Positions 33,562 to 43,435 of a DNA stretch of 64,000 nucleotides are shown here, one piece after another. The stretch is from positions 372,001-436,000 of the forward strand of contig NZ_CP015863.1 of NCBI RefSeq assembly GCF_002163755.1, written 5' to 3'. Numbering within the stretch: the first letter of the stretch is position 1; each line of letters begins with the position of its first letter. The DNA comes from Vibrio campbellii CAIM 519 = NBRC 15631 = ATCC 25920 (GTDB lineage: Bacteria > Pseudomonadota > Gammaproteobacteria > Enterobacterales > Vibrionaceae). The position numbers were made by a program, and so were the translations under genes. Under the pieces are notes generated by a model. The model saw only the letters and a list, made by a program, of their open reading frames with translations, searched no databases and was not told where the DNA came from.

Positions 33562-35277
33562 ATGATAAAAAAAGCTTTGTTAATAATCGCCAGCTCGCTT
33601 ATCTTTTCTTACAGCGCTCATGCCAAAATGTCTCTAAATATTAAAGGGATAGACGGTGAGTTAAAAGATAATGTTGACGCCTATCTGTCTTCTATCCCCG
33701 AAAAAGAGTATGCGAACACTTTGCGTTTTCGTTCTCGAGTCGAACAAAGCATTACAGAGGCTTTGAATGCTCTGGGCTTTTATGACCCTAAAATTGCCTA
33801 TGGTTTGTTCTCTGAAAAAAATGACGATCTGGTTGTTCATGTTACACCCGGAGAGCCAGTTCGGATCAAAACAATGGATATTGTTTTAGAGGGGGAAGCA
33901 AAGGAAGACAAGGCTTTTGTAAGGTTAATCAAAGAAACCCCTTTGAAAGTAGGTAAAGTACTCAATCAAGGTGATTACGATAGTTTGAAATCAGGTATTC
34001 GAAATTTAGCGTTGCAGCGTGGCTATTTTAATGGTGACTTTAAATTGAGTCGTCTAGAGGTGGTACCAGAGCTCAATGAAGCTAACGTTCGTCTGCATTA
34101 TGACAGTGGGATCCGTTATCACTTTGGTTCGGTTGAAATTTTAGGTAGCCAGATCTGGGAAGATCGCGTTGACTCATTGCGACCATTCAAAACGGGTCAG
34201 CCTTACTTAGTCTCTGAAGTGGGTGAATACAACCAGAACCTTTCGAATACGGATTGGTTTTCATCGGTGTTTGTTGAGCCTGATCTCACCAAGTTAGACG
34301 ATGGTCGAGACCTACCAATCAAAGTCTCACTTGCACCTGCTGCGAAAAACCAAATTGAAACGGGTATTGGTTACTCAACTGATACTGGTGTGCGCGGTAC
34401 GTTGAAATGGAAAAAACCATGGGTGAGTGCGCGAGGCCACAGCTTTGATACCGCGCTTTCTCTGTCTAAACCTGAGCAGACCATCACCGCTGGCTATAAG
34501 ATCCCTCTTGATGACGTATTGCACGAATACTATCAACTTCAGTTTGGTTTGAAGCATCTCGATAACCGAGATACGGAAAGCTTGGAATCGAGTCTTGCGG
34601 TAGAGCGCCACTGGCTTACTGATGGCGGCTGGCATAAAACACTGTATGTACGCCACTTGTACGAAAACTTTTCGCAAGGCTTGCAAGAAGATGGTGTGCA
34701 GTTTGTCTTACCTGGTGCTTCGTTCTCCCGTACACGGACTCGTGGTGGTAACATGCCAATGTGGGGCGACAAACAGAGTGTAACGGTTGAGTACGGTGAC
34801 CCAGCGCTGCTGTCTGAAACTCGCGTACTTCGTTTGCTAGGTCGCACATCTTGGATTCGTGGTATCGGGCAAAATCACCGGGGTCTATTCCGTCTTGAAG
34901 GCGGCGCCAACATCACTGATGAATTTGAAAAACTCTCGCCATCGCTGCGTTTTTTCGCTGGTGGTGACAACAACATTCGTGGTTACGGCTACGAATCGAT
35001 CTCGCCAACAGATTCAAGTAATTCACTGACCGGTGCAAAGTACATAGTAACCAGTACCTTAGAGTACCAATATCGTGTATACGGCAACTGGTGGGGCGCG
35101 GTATTTTATGACATTGGTGACGCGTTTAATAAAAAACCTGAATGGAAATCGGGTACGGGTGTTGGTGTCCGCTGGGCATCACCGGTCGGCCCGGTGAGCT
35201 TTGACTTTGCTTGGGGCCTAGACGCCAATCCAGCTCCAGAATTCCGTATCCACTTCTCTTTGGGGCCAGAGCTATGA
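33562..35277 (+). CDS. tamA: Translocation and assembly module protein TamA
   Basis: 571-residue outer-membrane Omp85 protein. A signal peptide (MIKKALLIIASSLIFSYSAHA) is followed by three POTRA domains (~residues 22-260) and a 16-strand beta-barrel (~265-571) with RFFAGGDNNIRGYGYESISP, the family's conserved barrel motif. Its TGA overlaps the tamB start (ATGATGA). With TamB it inserts outer-membrane proteins. Confidence 0.95.
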   Translation: MIKKALLIIASSLIFSYSAHAKMSLNIKGIDGELKDNVDAYLSSIPEKEYANTLRFRSRVEQSITEALNALGFYDPKIAYGLFSEKNDDLVVHVTPGEPVRIKTMDIVLEGEAKEDKAFVRLIKETPLKVGKVLNQGDYDSLKSGIRNLALQRGYFNGDFKLSRLEVVPELNEANVRLHYDSGIRYHFGSVEILGSQIWEDRVDSLRPFKTGQPYLVSEVGEYNQNLSNTDWFSSVFVEPDLTKLDDGRDLPIKVSLAPAAKNQIETGIGYSTDTGVRGTLKWKKPWVSARGHSFDTALSLSKPEQTITAGYKIPLDDVLHEYYQLQFGLKHLDNRDTESLESSLAVERHWLTDGGWHKTLYVRHLYENFSQGLQEDGVQFVLPGASFSRTRTRGGNMPMWGDKQSVTVEYGDPALLSETRVLRLLGRTSWIRGIGQNHRGLFRLEGGANITDEFEKLSPSLRFFAGGDNNIRGYGYESISPTDSSNSLTGAKYIVTSTLEYQYRVYGNWWGAVFYDIGDAFNKKPEWKSGTGVGVRWASPVGPVSFDFAWGLDANPAPEFRIHFSLGPEL

Positions 35278-38200
35278 TGAGAATAACACTGAAGTGGACG
35301 AAATGGTTCTCAATCGGCCTACTGACTCTTATTGTGTTGCTGGCGATTTTAGTCGGCACCATTCTATTTACCCACCCAGGTCTAAAGTTGGCACTTTGGG
35401 GGGCAGAAAAAGCGTTACCGCAACTTAAAGTCGAGCAAATTCAAGGCTCACTATTCCCACGCTTTGCGCTGCATAACGTCAGCTTTGTGGATGAGTCTCT
35501 CCATGTTGATGCTAAGGTGGAAAGCTTAACCTTAGCGATGAACTTCCGTTGTTTCTTTGACCCTAAAGTGTGTGTGGATGAGCTCGCGCTACAGGGTGTT
35601 AACTTCCAAATGCCAGAGTTGCCACCGGCAAGTGATGAGCCGGAAGAAGAAACACCACCGCTGCGCTCCATCAGCACACCAGTGCCAATCTTCGTCAATA
35701 AAGTCAGCTTTAACGATATTAACCTGAACATCTTAGGTAACAAGGTTGATTGGCAAGAATTCTCTACCGCATTGTCGATGCAAGGTGACCGCTTGGTGAT
35801 TGCTCCAACGGCATTGAAAGCGATTAATGTGGCACTTGCACGAAGTGACGAAGCCGCAGAAGAGAAGCCATCACAAGCAGCAGATTCGAAACCAAAGGCC
35901 AAGAGCGAGCAAGCTAAAGCGACACCAAAGGCAACTGAAAGCCAGCCTAAAGAGGCGAAAACGCCAACCGCAGAGGAAGCTAAACCTACGGCTGAAACGA
36001 AGCCTGAAGGGATTGTGCTACCTGAGGTATGGATTCCACTGACCGTTGAAGCAAAACGTCTCGATATTCATGACTTTAAATTAGTGGGTGACACACCTGT
36101 GATTGTTCACCACTTAGGGCTAGAGGCAACGGCTGGTGGTGATAAAGTCGATGTCAAAACGCTAAAGCTTGATATGCCAGAAGTCGAGGGCCAGCTAAGT
36201 ACGCAAGTGACATTATCGGCCGATTACCCAATTCAAGCGCAGATTGACGCTCTGGTTAAACAAGCGGACGTAAAGGGGCAGAAACTATCGCTTTCTGCGT
36301 CTGGCTCGGTTGGCGATTTATCATTGCAGGCGACGCTGTCTGATTTGGTGAAAGCGACGATTGAAGGTCAAATTCAATCGCTTAAACCTGAGTTGCCATT
36401 TGATATCAAGCTGAAAGATGTTGCTGCGCAATGGCCATTGACTGGTAAGAGCGATTATCAAGTTTCTGTTCCTAGCCTAGTCGCCAAAGGTTCACTAGAG
36501 GGCTACACCGTTGCGTTAGATACCAAGGCGTCGGGTAAAGATATTCCTGCTGTGGATGTGGCGTTAAACGGCAAAGGCACCCTAGAACAGATTGATTTAG
36601 ACAGCATTGTTGTCAAAACGCTAGGCGGTGAGTTAGCGGGTAAGGTGATGGCCAACTGGGCTGCGCCAATCAACTGGCAAGCCGATCTAAACCTTAAGAA
36701 CATTCAGCCAGGTTTACAATGGCCAGAAGCTGAAGGTGATATCAGCGGTAGTCTATCGACTTCAGGTTCACTAACCGATCAAGGTGGCTGGCAAGTAAGT
36801 CTGCCTAAACTGGACATCGACGGTATTCTGCGTGGCTACCCGCTAAATATTGAAGGTCAGCTAAAGGCGTCTGACAAGACGGGTAAAGGCGAGGATATTC
36901 AGCTTAACACACAAGGTTTAGCTTTTTCCCACGGCCCCAACTCATTGAGAGCAAAAGGTAAGATCGACAAGCAAATCTTAATGGATGTTGAGGTTAACTT
37001 CCCCGATTTCGCGAAAAGTGTACCGGATCTTGGCGGTAATATGAATGGTAATATCGCACTTCGCGGTAGTCTGAAACAGCCAGACATCAACTTAGATCTC
37101 GCGCTTAACCAAGTGAATTGGCAACAACAAGCGAAGGTAGAAACCATTACGCTGAAAGGCGATGTGACTCCACTGCCTGCGCCAAAAGCCGATGTCAGCT
37201 TAATTGCGAAAAACATCACTTACGATGACATCAAAATCGATAGTGCGGACCTTGAAGTGACAGGCGATGAGAAGCTGCACCAACTCACGTTGGATGTGGT
37301 TTCAGACGTTGTTTCAAGTAGTTTAGAGATCGAAGGTACCTTCAAGCAAAAGCCAGAAATGATCTGGGATGGAGCATTGCGTCGCTTAACGCTAAGTACC
37401 CCCCAAGGCCCTTGGGCGCTACAAAAATCGACGGCAGTTAAGGTTAACATCGATAAGCAGATTGCAAATGTACAGGCACATTGTTGGTTGCAAGCAAACT
37501 CAAAAGTGTGTCTAACGGAAGACATCAGTGTTGGTAAGAGCGGTGAAGCAAAGTTAGCTATCACTAACTTTGACTTTGACCAAATTAAACAGTTCTTACC
37601 AGCAGAGACCAAGCTTCAAGGCTCGGTGAACGCGAATGCTGACGCAAAATGGTCACCAGACATGAAACCGGAAGTGACGGTGAATGTGGATATGCCAAAA
37701 GGTCAGGTTGAGCAAGCGCTAGAACAGCCAATTAAGGTCGGCTGGGACAGTGTCAGCCTGAAAGCTAAGTTAGCCCAAGATAAACTGAATGCTGAGTGGT
37801 TATTTGATGTTACAGACAACGGCGATTTATCCGGTAAGGTGTCGTTAAATGATGTCTCGTCAGAGAGCCCAACTATTGACGGTAAAGTGTCGCTTTCGAC
37901 GTTCCATTTAGACTTCTTAGCGCCACTGCTCGGTGAGTACAGCCTATTCAAAGCCAACATGAATACAGATCTGGCTCTTTCTGGTGACGTGATGCATCCG
38001 AAAGTGAATGGTCAGCTTTTGATCGATAAGCTTAAGGTTCAAGGTGATATTACACCGATTGACATTAATTCAGGTCGGGTGGCATTGGAGTTTAAGGGAC
38101 ATCAAGCTGAGTTAAATGCCAATATTTTGACCCCAGATGGAAAACTATCCGTTGATGGTGCGGCTGATTGGCAGGACCTATATAATTGGAACTCAAGTGC

Positions 38201-39146
38201 TCATGTTTTTGCTGAAGAGTTAAAAGTAGACTTATCTCCGATGGGTAAAGCGATTGTAAAGCCTGATATGACGATAAGAATTCAGCCAAATATGGCTAAA
38301 ATTGACGGTAAAATCGATTTACCTTGGGGGCGAGTATTGATCGATGAGTTACCTCCAACTGCGGTAAAAGTGTCTTCTGATACCGTTATTTTGAGTGCTA
38401 ATGTTCGTCCTCTCAACAACACAACAAAATTACCTTTCAAGGTTGTCACAGATGTTGATATCGATATTGGTGACGACTTTGAACTCTCAGCTTTTGGGTT
38501 CAACGGAAATCTACAAGGTAAGCTTAATGTTACCCAAAAAGACAAAGGACCATTTATCGTTGGTGAAGTGAATATCATTGATGGTTCTTATCGTTCTTTC
38601 GGCCAAGATTTAGTGATAGAAGAAGGGAAGATCATGATGAATGGCCCAGCAGATCAACCTTACTTATCCATCAAAGCGATTCGTAACCCGGATAACACTC
38701 AAGATGATGTGACAGCCGGTGTTCGAGTTACAGGCCCGGCAAGTGACCCGACCTTAGAAATTTTCTCGACCCCGGCAATGCCACAAGCGAATGCTCTGTC
38801 TTATCTGTTGCGCGGTCAAGATATTGATGCGGAGTCAGGTGGCAACGCAATGACGACGACGTTGATTGGTCTGAGTTTGGCTAAGAGCGGTAAGGTCGTG
38901 GGTGAGATCGGTGAAGCCTTTGGAATACAAGACCTGCAATTGGACACGGCTGGATCGGGTGATGACTCTCAGGTCACGGTAAGTGGTTATATCTTACCAG
39001 GTCTGCAAGTGAAGTATGGTGTAGGTATTTTTAACTCCTTGGGGGAATTTACTGTTCGTTATCGTTTGATGAAAGACCTGTACCTAGAGGCGGTATCGGG
39101 CGTCGATAGTGCGGTTGATCTGCTCTACCAGTTTGAATTCAACTAA
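35274..39146 (+). CDS. tamB: Translocation and assembly module protein TamB
   Basis: 1290 residues from ATG 35274 (or 35277), overlapping the tamA stop; GGGG lies eight bases upstream. One N-terminal span (SIGLLTLIVLLAILVGTILF) anchors it, followed by a long periplasmic beta-helix of the AsmA/TamB type (bridge-like lipid-transfer fold). The C-terminal DUF490/TamB domain ends SGVDSAVDLLYQFEFN, with a terminal Phe-x-Phe-Asn strand. Residues ~191-245 are an unusual Ala/Lys/Glu/Pro-rich insertion. It partners TamA across the periplasm. Confidence 0.95.
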   Translation: MMRITLKWTKWFSIGLLTLIVLLAILVGTILFTHPGLKLALWGAEKALPQLKVEQIQGSLFPRFALHNVSFVDESLHVDAKVESLTLAMNFRCFFDPKVCVDELALQGVNFQMPELPPASDEPEEETPPLRSISTPVPIFVNKVSFNDINLNILGNKVDWQEFSTALSMQGDRLVIAPTALKAINVALARSDEAAEEKPSQAADSKPKAKSEQAKATPKATESQPKEAKTPTAEEAKPTAETKPEGIVLPEVWIPLTVEAKRLDIHDFKLVGDTPVIVHHLGLEATAGGDKVDVKTLKLDMPEVEGQLSTQVTLSADYPIQAQIDALVKQADVKGQKLSLSASGSVGDLSLQATLSDLVKATIEGQIQSLKPELPFDIKLKDVAAQWPLTGKSDYQVSVPSLVAKGSLEGYTVALDTKASGKDIPAVDVALNGKGTLEQIDLDSIVVKTLGGELAGKVMANWAAPINWQADLNLKNIQPGLQWPEAEGDISGSLSTSGSLTDQGGWQVSLPKLDIDGILRGYPLNIEGQLKASDKTGKGEDIQLNTQGLAFSHGPNSLRAKGKIDKQILMDVEVNFPDFAKSVPDLGGNMNGNIALRGSLKQPDINLDLALNQVNWQQQAKVETITLKGDVTPLPAPKADVSLIAKNITYDDIKIDSADLEVTGDEKLHQLTLDVVSDVVSSSLEIEGTFKQKPEMIWDGALRRLTLSTPQGPWALQKSTAVKVNIDKQIANVQAHCWLQANSKVCLTEDISVGKSGEAKLAITNFDFDQIKQFLPAETKLQGSVNANADAKWSPDMKPEVTVNVDMPKGQVEQALEQPIKVGWDSVSLKAKLAQDKLNAEWLFDVTDNGDLSGKVSLNDVSSESPTIDGKVSLSTFHLDFLAPLLGEYSLFKANMNTDLALSGDVMHPKVNGQLLIDKLKVQGDITPIDINSGRVALEFKGHQAELNANILTPDGKLSVDGAADWQDLYNWNSSAHVFAEELKVDLSPMGKAIVKPDMTIRIQPNMAKIDGKIDLPWGRVLIDELPPTAVKVSSDTVILSANVRPLNNTTKLPFKVVTDVDIDIGDDFELSAFGFNGNLQGKLNVTQKDKGPFIVGEVNIIDGSYRSFGQDLVIEEGKIMMNGPADQPYLSIKAIRNPDNTQDDVTAGVRVTGPASDPTLEIFSTPAMPQANALSYLLRGQDIDAESGGNAMTTTLIGLSLAKSGKVVGEIGEAFGIQDLQLDTAGSGDDSQVTVSGYILPGLQVKYGVGIFNSLGEFTVRYRLMKDLYLEAVSGVDSAVDLLYQFEFN

Positions 39147-39179
39147 GCTTAGCTTTTAAAACATAACTAAGGAGTGGTT

Positions 39180-39527
39180 ATGCAGCATTTGGTATTTGTG
39201 TATGGCACCTTACGCAAAGGAGAGTGCAATCATCACTTTTTGAAAACCGCTGAGTTTCTCGGGCATCATGAGACTGATGCCCAATTTGCTTTGTACGATT
39301 TAGGTCGTTATCCCGCGTTGTCGACTGGGCAAAAAGCGATACAAGGCGAAGTGTATTTAATTGATAACGATACACTCAGCGAGTTAGATAAGCTTGAAGA
39401 TGTGCCGGTGGAGTACCGCAGAGAGAGTATTGCGACACCATTTGGCCAAGCTTGGATCTACTTATACCAAGATACTGAGCAACTCACAGAAGAGATTGCT
39501 TCTGGCGATTGGTGCCAAAGGGTGTGA
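39180..39527 (+). CDS. ytfP: Gamma-glutamylcyclotransferase-like protein YtfP
   Basis: 115 residues from the ATG at 39180, with TAAGGAG before it; an in-frame GTG at 39174 lies inside that site. The fold is recognised by FVYGTLRKGECNHHFL (the GGCT substrate-loop motif) and RYPALSTGQKAIQGEVYLID. The tamA-tamB-ytfP order is the same as in E. coli. The substrate is unknown. Confidence 0.88.
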   Translation: MQHLVFVYGTLRKGECNHHFLKTAEFLGHHETDAQFALYDLGRYPALSTGQKAIQGEVYLIDNDTLSELDKLEDVPVEYRRESIATPFGQAWIYLYQDTEQLTEEIASGDWCQRV

Positions 39528-39572
39528 ACTATACTTCGCGAGTACGCGTAAGCATGAGTAGTGAAAGTTTAT

Positions 39573-39631
39573 GGCTGTCGAATGGGTACTCGATAACGGG
39601 ATATAGGTGTGTTTCCGACGGCCTTTTATTT
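39573..39631 (+). terminator. Possible terminator after ytfP
   Basis: GGCTGTCG (39573-39580) can pair with CGACGGCC (39616-39623; one G-T), leaving a long loop, and is followed by TTTTATTT. The loop length makes it weak. Confidence 0.35.
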
Positions 39632-39649
39632 CAGGCCTAAGGAGAACTT

Positions 39650-40009
39650 ATGAGATCCATCATCATCGGCGCTATGCTTCTATTTCTCAACGCTTGTGCG
39701 CAAACCACACTACCCAGCTCTGTTAACGCGACAGACTGGCAAGCTTTCGGCAAACAAACAGCACTAAAGGGTTCGCTTGAGTTGTCCGAAGACCGTATTG
39801 CCAAGTTAGATGACACTAACCGTGCCACTCCTGAACTCATCATGGCCTACCAAACTGGCTACCAGGAGGGTAAGGAAGAGTATTGTCAGCAAAGCGCTTA
39901 TATTCTCGGCGTACAAGGTGCTCCTTACTATGGCATCTGCGATGATTTAGACCCATTTTTCCACAACGATTATGAATCAGGCAGATTGTCGACGGCGGGT
40001 GGCTATTAA
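39650..40009 (+). CDS. DUF2799-type lipoprotein
   Basis: 119 residues. A lipoprotein signal peptide ends in the lipobox LNAC (Cys16), so the protein is probably membrane-anchored. The rest has TDWQAFGKQTALKG and YQTGYQEGKEEYCQQSAYILGVQG, segments typical of DUF2799. Function unknown. Preceded by AAGGAG. Confidence 0.75.
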   Translation: MRSIIIGAMLLFLNACAQTTLPSSVNATDWQAFGKQTALKGSLELSEDRIAKLDDTNRATPELIMAYQTGYQEGKEEYCQQSAYILGVQGAPYYGICDDLDPFFHNDYESGRLSTAGGY

Positions 40010-40043
40010 ACCGGGTGGCGATTAAATAAAGTTACGAAAACGA

Positions 40044-40075
40044 AAAAGAGCTGCCAATTGGCAGCTCTTTTGTTA
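40044..40075. terminator. Intrinsic terminator between the lipoprotein gene and ppa
   Basis: AAAAGAGCTGCC (40044-40055) pairs perfectly with GGCAGCTCTTTT (40060-40071) across AATT. Both strands have flanking A/T tracts, so it may serve both convergent genes. Confidence 0.93.
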
Positions 40076-40089
40076 TTTGTAACTTACGA

Positions 40090-40620
40090 TTATTTGTTTT
40101 GAGCACGCTCGTAAGACTCTAGGATTTCCGCTTTTGCTGCAGCAACGTCATCCCAGCCATCGACCTTGACCCATTTGCCCGCTTCAAGCTCTTTGTAGCG
40201 TTCGAAGAATTGTGTGATCTGTGCTTTCAACAATTCAGGGATGTCATCGACATCTTGAATGTCTTCGTACTCTTTTGAGATTTTTGAGTGCGGTACAGCA
40301 AACACTTTTGCATCTTCACCCGATTCGTCCGTCATTTTCAGTACGCCGACTGGACGACAGCGAATCACAGAGCCTGGCATCAATGGGTAAGGGGTTGGAA
40401 CCAATACGTCCACTGGGTCACCATCTAGAGAAAGAGTATCGTTCACATAGCCATAGTTACATGGGTAGAACATAGGTGCAGACATGAAACGGTCAACAAA
40501 CACAGCACCAGTGTCTTTATCTACTTCGTATTTGATTGGATCCGCGTTGGCAGGGATTTCGATGACGACGTAGATATCTTCAGGCAGTGATTTACCTGCT
40601 GGTACGTTATTTAAGCTCAT
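40090..40620 (-). CDS. ppa: Inorganic pyrophosphatase
   Basis: 176 residues from the ATG at 40620 (MSLNNVPAGKSLPEDIYV), the E. coli length; a longer frame would start inside the AAGGAAT binding site. The family I active-site motif DGDPVDVLVPTPYP and the Tyr-rich PMFYPCNYGYVNDTL are present. It hydrolyses pyrophosphate to drive biosynthesis. Confidence 0.97.
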   Translation of the reverse strand: MSLNNVPAGKSLPEDIYVVIEIPANADPIKYEVDKDTGAVFVDRFMSAPMFYPCNYGYVNDTLSLDGDPVDVLVPTPYPLMPGSVIRCRPVGVLKMTDESGEDAKVFAVPHSKISKEYEDIQDVDDIPELLKAQITQFFERYKELEAGKWVKVDGWDDVAAAKAEILESYERAQNK

Positions 40621-40697
40621 TTGAATATTCCTTTTCATTGAGGATTAAGCTTGGAGAGGCTTAATCTGGCTAACATTTACGAAGTTCACTTTAACGA

Positions 40698-40729
40698 CAA
40701 AAACGCGGCAGGTAAACACCCGCCGCGTT
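40698..40729 (-). terminator. Intrinsic terminator after fbp
   Basis: An inverted repeat AACGCGGC...GCCGCGTT (40702-40709 with 40722-40729) has a GC-rich core; on the minus strand it is followed by TTTTTGTCG. It lies 17 bases after the fbp stop. Confidence 0.85.
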
Positions 40730-40745
40730 GGACAAAGGTCTGAAA

Positions 40746-41762
40746 TTAGTCTTCTTCGCGATTCAGTTCAAGAAACTCTTCGACTTTGTTGACCATGTTC
40801 TTTGAACCAACAAAGAAAGGCACGCGCTGGTGCAGTTCGGTAGGTTTCAAATCCATAATGCGGTTTACACCGTCAGACGCCAAACCGCCAGCTTGCTCAA
40901 TTAAGAATGCCATCGGGTTGCACTCGTACAACAAGCGTAGCTTGCCTTGAGGGTGGCTTTGCGTACTTGGGTACAAGTAAATGCCGCCTTTTAGCAGGTT
41001 ACGGTGGAAGTCAGCTACCAATGAGCCAATGTAGCGAGAAGTGTATGGGCGACCATCTTCAGGCACATTCTCCTGACAGTACTTGATGTACTTCTTCACG
41101 CCCTGCGGGAAGCGGATGTAGTTGCCTTCGTTGATTGAGTATATTTTACCATCTTCTGGGATCATCATATTTTCATGAGATAGACAGAAGCTGCCAATCG
41201 ATGGGTCGTAGGTGAAGCCGTTTACACCATTACCTGTGGTGTAAACCAGCATGGTGGATGAGCCGTAAATCACGTAGCCCGCTGCCACTTGTTTGTGACC
41301 TGGTTGTAGGAAGTCTTCTTCTGTTGGTGGGGTACCAATCGGAGAAACTCGACGGTAAATAGAGAAAATCGTACCGACTGATACGTTCACATCGATGTTT
41401 GATGAGCCATCGAGTGGGTCCATTAGTACAACGTATTTTGCGTTTTGGTTAAGTTCTTTATTGAACGCAACCGCTTCATCCTCTTCTTCACTGGCTACAC
41501 CACACACTTGGTCGCGTGCTTCGAGCGCTGCTTTGAACTTGTCGTTCGCGTATAAATCAAGCTTTTGCTGATCTTCGCCTTGTACGTTCTCTGTACCTAC
41601 AGCGCCAGTGATATCACCAAGACCTGCCGCATTGATTTCGCGGTTTACGATTTTTGCAGCTAAACGAATAGAAGCTAATAGAGATGAAAGATCACCGCTA
41701 GCGTGGGGGAAATCCGCTTGTTTCTCAACAATGAATTCGCCTAGGGTGCGCAGTCCTGACAT
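40746..41762 (-). CDS. fbp: Class 1 fructose-1,6-bisphosphatase
   Basis: 338-residue gluconeogenic enzyme. The metal-binding motif VLMDPLDGSSNIDVNVSVG (Asp-Pro-x-Asp-Gly-Ser) lies at residues ~111-129, with GVASEEEDEAV just before and the KLRLLYECNPMAFLIEQAGG segment near the C-terminus. It acts in the cytoplasm. Divergent from mpl. Confidence 0.96.
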   Translation of the reverse strand: MSGLRTLGEFIVEKQADFPHASGDLSSLLASIRLAAKIVNREINAAGLGDITGAVGTENVQGEDQQKLDLYANDKFKAALEARDQVCGVASEEEDEAVAFNKELNQNAKYVVLMDPLDGSSNIDVNVSVGTIFSIYRRVSPIGTPPTEEDFLQPGHKQVAAGYVIYGSSTMLVYTTGNGVNGFTYDPSIGSFCLSHENMMIPEDGKIYSINEGNYIRFPQGVKKYIKYCQENVPEDGRPYTSRYIGSLVADFHRNLLKGGIYLYPSTQSHPQGKLRLLYECNPMAFLIEQAGGLASDGVNRIMDLKPTELHQRVPFFVGSKNMVNKVEEFLELNREED

Positions 41763-42076
41763 GGTTTATCCTTACATTTTTCATTTCGTTGGGGGTGTCG
41801 CGCAACGGGGGCATCTCTTTATGGATGTTAAACGATTGCGCTAGGTGTAAGTTTAAGTCGCAGATCTTATTAATGGTAATGAAGTAACCGACTGAGATCT
41901 CAATTTATTTGTCTTATTGCATAAGACGTGAACCGCTTGGTTAATGCTTGGTCAGTCCGCCCCAAGCCTTGTCAGATTTGTGAAAGAGACTGCAAGAACA
42001 CAGCGAAAGGCACTCGCTTTTCTGGTGGTTATCACGATAATGAAAGGATTAAAGAACGCATTACAAGGTTAAGTTT
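41763..42076. other. Intergenic region between fbp and mpl
   Basis: A 314-base gap. It contains a perfect inverted repeat GTCTTAT-TGC-ATAAGAC (41911-41927), which may be an operator, and AAGG 9 bases before the mpl ATG. A GTG-started frame from 41928 has a cysteine-rich, protein-like segment (CQICERDCKNTAKGTRF) but no binding site. No classical promoter stands out. Confidence 0.4.
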
Positions 42077-43435
42077 ATGCACATTCATATCTTGGGTATC
42101 TGCGGCACGTTTATGGGCGGTGCCGCAATTTTAGCGCGTCAGCTAGGTCATAAAGTGACGGGTTCGGATGCCAACGTTTATCCACCAATGAGCACCCTGT
42201 TGGAGTCTCAAGGTATTGAAATTATTGAAGGCTTTGACCCTTCTCAGCTTAACCCACAACCCGACCTCGTGGTGATTGGTAACGCGATGAGCCGTGGTAA
42301 CCCATGTGTTGAGCATGTGCTGAATACCAATATGCGTTACACCTCTGGTCCACAATGGTTACAAGAGTTCTTATTGCACGATCGCTGGGTTCTAGCGGTA
42401 TCAGGTACCCACGGCAAAACGACAACTTCAAGTATGCTAGCTTGGATTTTAGAAGACTGTGGTTACCAACCGGGCTTCCTAGTTGGTGGTGTGTTGGGTA
42501 ACTTCGGTGTGTCAGCACGCTTGGGTGAAAGTATGTTTTTCGTCGTTGAAGCAGACGAATACGACAGTGCTTTTTTCGATAAACGATCTAAGTTTGTTCA
42601 CTACCACCCACGCACGCTGATCATGAATAACCTTGAGTTCGATCATGCAGACATCTTTGACGATCTCGAAGCGATCAAGCGTCAATTCCACCACTTAGTT
42701 CGCACTGTTCCAGGTAACGGTTTGATCCTTTCGCCGAAGCAAGACCATTCGCTACAAGACGTGATTGAGCGCGGATGTTGGACTGAAAAGCAGTTCTCGG
42801 GTGTCGATGGTGATTGGCAAGCACACAAACTGGTTGTTGATGGCTCAAAATTTGAAGTGTCACTGCAAGGTGAGAAAGTGGGCATTGTTGATTGGGACCT
42901 TGTTGGTGATCACAACGTGGATAACGCTTTGATGGCTATCGCTGCTGCGCGTCATGTTGGTGTTGCACCAGAACTGGCTTGTCAGGCTCTTGGTCGTTTT
43001 ATCAATACCAAACGTCGCTTAGAGTTACAAGGCGAAGAGCAGGGCGTGACGGTTTATGATGATTTTGCTCATCACCCAACGGCGATTGAACTGACGCTAG
43101 GTGGTTTACGTAACAAAGTTGGCGAAAAACGTATCCTTGCCGTTTTAGAGCCACGCTCTGCGACCATGAAACGTGGTGTGCACAAGAATACTTTAGCGGC
43201 TTCATTGCACAGTGCCGATGAAGTGTTCCTCTTCCAACCGGATAACATTGATTGGTCGGTACAGGATATTGCAGACCAGTGTAAACAGCCTGTGTTTGTT
43301 GGTGCAGAGATGGACAGCTTCGTCGCAAAAATCGTAGAGCAAGCGCAGCCAGGTGACCAAATCCTCGTGATGAGTAACGGTGGCTTTGGTGGTATTCACG
43401 GCAAGCTTCTGGAACAACTGAAACAAAAAGCTTAA
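42077..43435 (+). CDS. mpl: UDP-MurNAc:L-Ala-gamma-D-Glu-meso-DAP ligase
   Basis: 452-residue Mur ligase of the peptidoglycan recycling pathway: it joins recovered murein tripeptide to UDP-MurNAc. N-terminal GICGTFMGGAAILARQLGH, an ATP-binding GTHGKTTTSSMLAW motif at residues ~111-124, and DEYDSAFFDKRSKF follow the family order. The stop TAA shares bases with the ubiX ATG. Confidence 0.96.
   Translation: MHIHILGICGTFMGGAAILARQLGHKVTGSDANVYPPMSTLLESQGIEIIEGFDPSQLNPQPDLVVIGNAMSRGNPCVEHVLNTNMRYTSGPQWLQEFLLHDRWVLAVSGTHGKTTTSSMLAWILEDCGYQPGFLVGGVLGNFGVSARLGESMFFVVEADEYDSAFFDKRSKFVHYHPRTLIMNNLEFDHADIFDDLEAIKRQFHHLVRTVPGNGLILSPKQDHSLQDVIERGCWTEKQFSGVDGDWQAHKLVVDGSKFEVSLQGEKVGIVDWDLVGDHNVDNALMAIAAARHVGVAPELACQALGRFINTKRRLELQGEEQGVTVYDDFAHHPTAIELTLGGLRNKVGEKRILAVLEPRSATMKRGVHKNTLAASLHSADEVFLFQPDNIDWSVQDIADQCKQPVFVGAEMDSFVAKIVEQAQPGDQILVMSNGGFGGIHGKLLEQLKQKA

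Noticed and set aside
35211..35273. Upstream extension of TamB
   Set aside because: The extra codons lie inside tamA and give a basic non-membrane leader; the ATG at 35274 with its binding site is preferred.
41944..42072. 42-codon ATG frame upstream of mpl
   Set aside because: No ribosome-binding site and no recognisable composition; the cysteine-rich frame in another phase is the more protein-like candidate.
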